From: Piscirickettsiaceae bacterium
Lineage (GTDB): Bacteria > Pseudomonadota > Gammaproteobacteria > Thiomicrospirales > Thiomicrospiraceae
NCBI GenBank assembly: GCA_027019045.1
Contig: JALUXI010000244.1
Location: 1 to 7,198, forward strand
DNA length: 7,198 nucleotides
Direction of reading: 5' to 3'
In this document: in pieces, positions 4,999 to 7,198 of the stretch
Layout: each line of letters opens with the position of its first letter
How positions within the stretch are numbered: position 1 is the stretch's first letter
Position numbers and translations under genes: made by a program
Notes under the pieces: generated by a model
Databases searched by the model: none
What the model saw: the letters and a program-made list of their open reading frames with translations, nothing else
What the model was told of the DNA's origin: nothing

Positions 4999-6885
4999 TC
5001 ACTGAGCTCTCTCGCTCGTTTCCAAATAAATTTCTCCACCTTTTTCATCAAAGTCTTTCGACTTTTCACTCATGCCGACTTCAATCGCGACGCCTAAGTC
5101 TTTGATGCCCTTTTCTGCGGCATAGTCACGAATGTCTTGTGTGATTTTCATCGAACAGAATTTTGGACCACACATGGAGCAGAAGTGAGCCACTTTTGCC
5201 GACTCTCTGGGTAGCGTTTCATCATGGTATTCTCTAGCACGGTCTGGATCCAAGCCGATGTTGAACTGATCATACCAACGGAATTCAAAGCGAGCTTTAG
5301 ACATCGCATTGTCACGAATCTGCGCACCAGGAAAACCTTTCGCTAAATCCGCTGCATGGGCTGCGATTTTATAGGTGACAATCCCCTCTTTTACATCCTC
5401 TTTATTTGGCAAACCCAAATGCTCTTTGGGCGTAACATAACAGAGCATCGAGGTCCCATACCAACCAATCTGAGCAGCTCCGATACCTGAGGTGATGTGA
5501 TCATACCCAGGTGCAATATCGGTGACCAAAGGTCCAAGCGTATAGAAAGGCGCTTCGTAACAGTCCTGCAGCTCCTTATCCATATTCTCTTTAATCATCT
5601 GCATTGGCACATGACCAGGCCCTTCAATCATCACCTGCACATCGTGTTCCCAAGCGATTTTGGTCAATTCCCCTAAAGTTTCCAACTCACCGAACTGTGC
5701 CGCATCATTCGCATCCGCAATCGAACCAGGTCGCAACCCATCCCCCAAAGAGAAAGAGACATCATAGGCTTTCATAATTTCACAAATCTCTTCAAAATGG
5801 GTATAGAGGAAATTCTCTTTATGATGATGCAGACACCACTTCGCCATAATTGAGCCACCCCGAGAGACAATCCCCGTCACCCGCTCAGCCGTCATCGGAA
5901 TATACCGCAATAGCACACCCGCATGGATCGTAAAGTAATCCACGCCCTGCTCAGCTTGCTCAATCAGAGTATCTTTAAACACTTCCCAAGTGAGATTTTC
6001 GGCAATCCCATTGACCTTTTCCAGGGCTTGATAAATCGGCACAGTACCAATCGGGACTGGGGAATTTCGCACAATCCACTCACGGGTTTCATGAATATTT
6101 TTCCCCGTGGAGAGATCCATTACCGTATCACCTCCCCAACGGGTCGCCCAGACCATCTTTTCCACCTCTTCTTCAATCGAAGAAGTGGTGGCTGAGTTCC
6201 CGATATTAGCATTGATTTTGACACGGAAATTACGCCCAATAATCATCGGCTCAATTTCAGGGTGATTGATATTGGCAGGGATAATCGCACGACCTGCGGC
6301 AATCTCTTGACGAACAAATTCAGGCGTATATTCATCAGGAATATTGGCACCAAAAGAAACGCCTTTATGCTGCTTCAACAACCCTTGCGCTCGTGCTTCC
6401 TGCAGTTTGCAGTTTTCACGAATCGCTACGAACTCCATTTCGGGAGTGATAATGCCTTGACGGGCATAGTGCATCTGAGTGACATTTTTACCCGCCTTAG
6501 CCCGACGAGGCTTAGGAATATTAGGGAAACGCACCGCTTCAAGCTTGGCATTGGTGTGCCGTTCATGGAAATATTGAGAGGTAAAATCACTCAACAACTC
6601 CGTATCCCCTCGCTCCTCAATCCACTGGGTACGAATCTTTTTAATCCCTTGATGAAAATCCACTTTTTCATTCGGATCGGTATAGACACCAGAGGTATCA
6701 TAAACCGTCAAAGGGGGATTGGGTTCAAATGAACCATCTGCAAGCGGCGTATCGCTTAAAGTGATTTCCCGCATGGGAACTTGAATGTCTGGACGAGATC
6801 CTTTGACATAAATTTTGTGCGAACTGGGGAAAGGCTCCACATACGACTGGTTCACCTCTTCCAAATTTTCTAAAACGGCACTCAT
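4999..6885 (-). CDS. thiC: Phosphomethylpyrimidine (HMP-P) synthase
   Basis: This radical-SAM enzyme of the ThiC type rearranges aminoimidazole ribotide into HMP phosphate, the pyrimidine half of thiamine, in the cytoplasm. It is 628 aa (631 in E. coli). The N-terminal family region spans about 1-130 (PMREITLSDTPL, VYDTSGVYTDP). The barrel follows, with INANIGNSATTSSIEEEVEK, MDLSTGKNIHETREWI, SRGGSIMAKWCL and SFSLGDGLRPGSIADAND. H425 (EGPGHVPM) and H489 (PKEHLGLP) match the paired metal-binding histidines of the family. The C-terminal cluster motif is C569-x2-C572-x4-C577 (CSMCGPKFC). AAGGAG lies 6 nt before the ATG at 6885. Another ATG at 6889 is out of frame and too close to that site to be used. 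The gene is headed by a TPP riboswitch, closed by its own terminator and complete. Confidence 0.98.
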   Translation of the reverse strand: MSAVLENLEEVNQSYVEPFPSSHKIYVKGSRPDIQVPMREITLSDTPLADGSFEPNPPLTVYDTSGVYTDPNEKVDFHQGIKKIRTQWIEERGDTELLSDFTSQYFHERHTNAKLEAVRFPNIPKPRRAKAGKNVTQMHYARQGIITPEMEFVAIRENCKLQEARAQGLLKQHKGVSFGANIPDEYTPEFVRQEIAAGRAIIPANINHPEIEPMIIGRNFRVKINANIGNSATTSSIEEEVEKMVWATRWGGDTVMDLSTGKNIHETREWIVRNSPVPIGTVPIYQALEKVNGIAENLTWEVFKDTLIEQAEQGVDYFTIHAGVLLRYIPMTAERVTGIVSRGGSIMAKWCLHHHKENFLYTHFEEICEIMKAYDVSFSLGDGLRPGSIADANDAAQFGELETLGELTKIAWEHDVQVMIEGPGHVPMQMIKENMDKELQDCYEAPFYTLGPLVTDIAPGYDHITSGIGAAQIGWYGTSMLCYVTPKEHLGLPNKEDVKEGIVTYKIAAHAADLAKGFPGAQIRDNAMSKARFEFRWYDQFNIGLDPDRAREYHDETLPRESAKVAHFCSMCGPKFCSMKITQDIRDYAAEKGIKDLGVAIEVGMSEKSKDFDEKGGEIYLETSERAQ

Positions 6886-6905
6886 GCATTACTCCTTCGT
6901 TGCCC

Positions 6906-6927
6906 GCTAAAGGTTTTTTCCTTTAGC
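6906..6927 (-). promoter_or_regulatory. Hairpin just upstream of the thiC ribosome binding site
   Basis: GCTAAAGG, six A residues and CCTTTAGC (minus strand) form a perfect 8-bp stem, ending 8 nt before the AAGGAG of thiC. No U-tract follows it, so it is not a terminator. Its CCTTT arm could alternatively pair with GAAGG of the Shine-Dalgarno across about 12 nt. It is therefore a candidate expression-platform piece with an anti-SD and an anti-anti-SD arm. That switch is inference; the hairpin itself is plain in the sequence. Confidence 0.6.
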
Positions 6928-6930
6928 CTT

Positions 6931-6940
6931 GTTCTCTTTT
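6931..6940 (-). promoter_or_regulatory. Distal complement of the riboswitch 5' P1 strand
   Basis: The minus strand reads AAAAGAGAAC, the exact 10-nt complement of GTTCTCTTTT at 7186-7177, which is the 5' end of the TPP aptamer. It lies directly against the inner edge of the 163-bp palindrome. It is best read as the 3' half of the P1 helix, displaced from the aptamer by that element. See the related finding. Confidence 0.65.
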
Positions 6941-6941
6941 C

Positions 6942-7104
6942 GAGTGCTTTACATAAGATGGGGTGCGAGGTAGAAAGTGAGATAAAACTTTTCTAATCAA
7001 GGCGGAAACCGTAGGGAATAGCAGCGCTATTGCCAAGGGCTTCCAACACAGAGTAGGGAAGTTTTAGCCATTTCTAACCGTGAATCATCTTATGCAAAGT
7101 ACTC
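6942..7104. repeat. 163-bp palindromic element between TPP aptamer and thiC
   Basis: The ends GAGTGCTTTACATAAGAT (6942-6959) and, on the other strand, GAGTACTTTGCATAAGAT (7104-7087) match at 16 of 18 positions. The palindrome continues inward with interruptions: GTAGAAA facing TTAGAAA, and TAAAACTT on both arms. At the apex AATAGC, AGC and GCTATT form a 6-bp stem. The whole unit can fold into one long stem. It has no credible ORF and no clear target-site duplication. It differs from repeats A and B in its ends, but shares with them an AAGGCGGAAA block beside the inner hairpin. It may be a related MITE-like family; I cannot name it. Confidence 0.8.
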
Positions 7105-7186
7105 CTATCCCTACGACCGCATTACCGGCATCAGGTTCGATGAGTCTCTTCTCAGCCAGGCTTTGCCTAGCACCTCAAAAGAGAAC
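7105..7186 (-). ncRNA. TPP (THI-box) riboswitch aptamer
   Basis: This cis-acting RNA binds thiamine pyrophosphate and represses thiamine genes. The minus strand carries the consensus elements in order: GAGGTGC, a P3 stem AGGC-AAA-GCCT, the pyrimidine-binding GGCTGAGA, GAACCTGAT, a P5 stem GCCG...CGGT around GTAAT, and CGTAGGGA. The 5' P1 strand, GTTCTCTTTT, lies at the very start of the predicted transcript. Immediately 3' of CGTAGGGATAG, the expected partner is replaced by the palindromic element. The exact partner occurs beyond that element at 6931-6940. The aptamer is about 220 nt from the thiC ATG. Regulation is probably translational, because no terminator lies between aptamer and gene. 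Confidence 0.94.
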
Positions 7187-7191
7187 CGTTA

Positions 7192-7197
7192 ATTATA
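7192..7197 (-). promoter_or_regulatory. -10 box of the thiC/riboswitch promoter
   Basis: The minus strand reads a perfect TATAAT 6 to 7 nt before GGTTCTC, so transcription would begin right at the 5' P1 strand of the riboswitch. The -35 region lies beyond the window edge and cannot be judged. Confidence 0.65.
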
Positions 7198-7198
7198 C

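Noticed and set aside
6262..6732. A 156-aa plus-strand open frame opposite thiC
   Set aside because: It lies antisense within a highly conserved gene, shows no recognisable domain and has no evident ribosome site. It is a shadow of thiC codon use.
6906..6927. The hairpin before thiC as a Rho-independent terminator, with the riboswitch acting on transcription
   Set aside because: On the transcribed strand the stem is followed by GGGCAACG and has no T-run. The run of six is in the loop (A on this strand).
6942..7104. An insertion sequence remnant or attachment site at the riboswitch palindrome
   Set aside because: No transposase fragment and no clear flanking target duplication are visible; only a palindromic non-coding unit can be supported.
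1..7198. CRISPR arrays, tRNA or rRNA genes, phage genes, or a novel defence system
   Set aside because: None is visible on either strand. The only repeats are the palindromic units described, and the coding space is filled by housekeeping genes.

Overview
The window is an ordinary-looking bacterial housekeeping block carried entirely on the minus strand. In transcription order (high to low coordinate) it holds a TPP-riboswitch leader, thiC, thrS, infC, rpmI, rplT, pheS and the first 61 codons of pheT. The order thrS-infC-rpmI-rplT-pheS-pheT is the classic gammaproteobacterial translation cluster known from E. coli. The proteins are close in length and motif to their E. coli counterparts. This points to a gammaproteobacterium of moderate GC. 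A sulfur-oxidiser of the Thiomicrospira/Hydrogenovibrio kind is a guess from general feel only, with no search behind it.

Region by region: 7198-6886 is the thiC leader, with a -10 box, a TPP aptamer, a 163-bp palindromic element and a hairpin next to the ribosome binding site. 6885-4999 is thiC, ending in a strong intrinsic terminator at 4928-4950. 4928-4920 is an extended -10 promoter for thrS, fused to that terminator's U-tract. 4882-2951 is thrS. 2950-2778 is almost filled by a 122-bp palindromic repeat (copy B). 2777-2217 is infC, which appears to start at AUC. 2216-1891 is a 326-bp gap holding repeat copy A inside a larger inverted repeat, then a candidate rpmI promoter and hairpins. 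1890-1693 is rpmI, 1678-1322 is rplT, 1321-1195 holds an intrinsic terminator or attenuator, 1194-196 is pheS, and 183-1 is the start of pheT.

Functionally, thiC (thiamine pyrimidine synthesis) is a separately promoted and terminated TPP-controlled unit. The rest makes translation components: threonyl-tRNA synthetase, IF3, ribosomal proteins L35 and L20, and both subunits of phenylalanyl-tRNA synthetase.

No new protein system is visible. The interest lies in the non-coding parts. A foldable palindrome appears to sit in the 3' side of the TPP riboswitch P1 helix, with an exact 10-nt complement of the 5' P1 strand found just beyond it. Two 93%-identical palindromic repeats flank infC. infC itself has a noncanonical start codon behind a strong Shine-Dalgarno.
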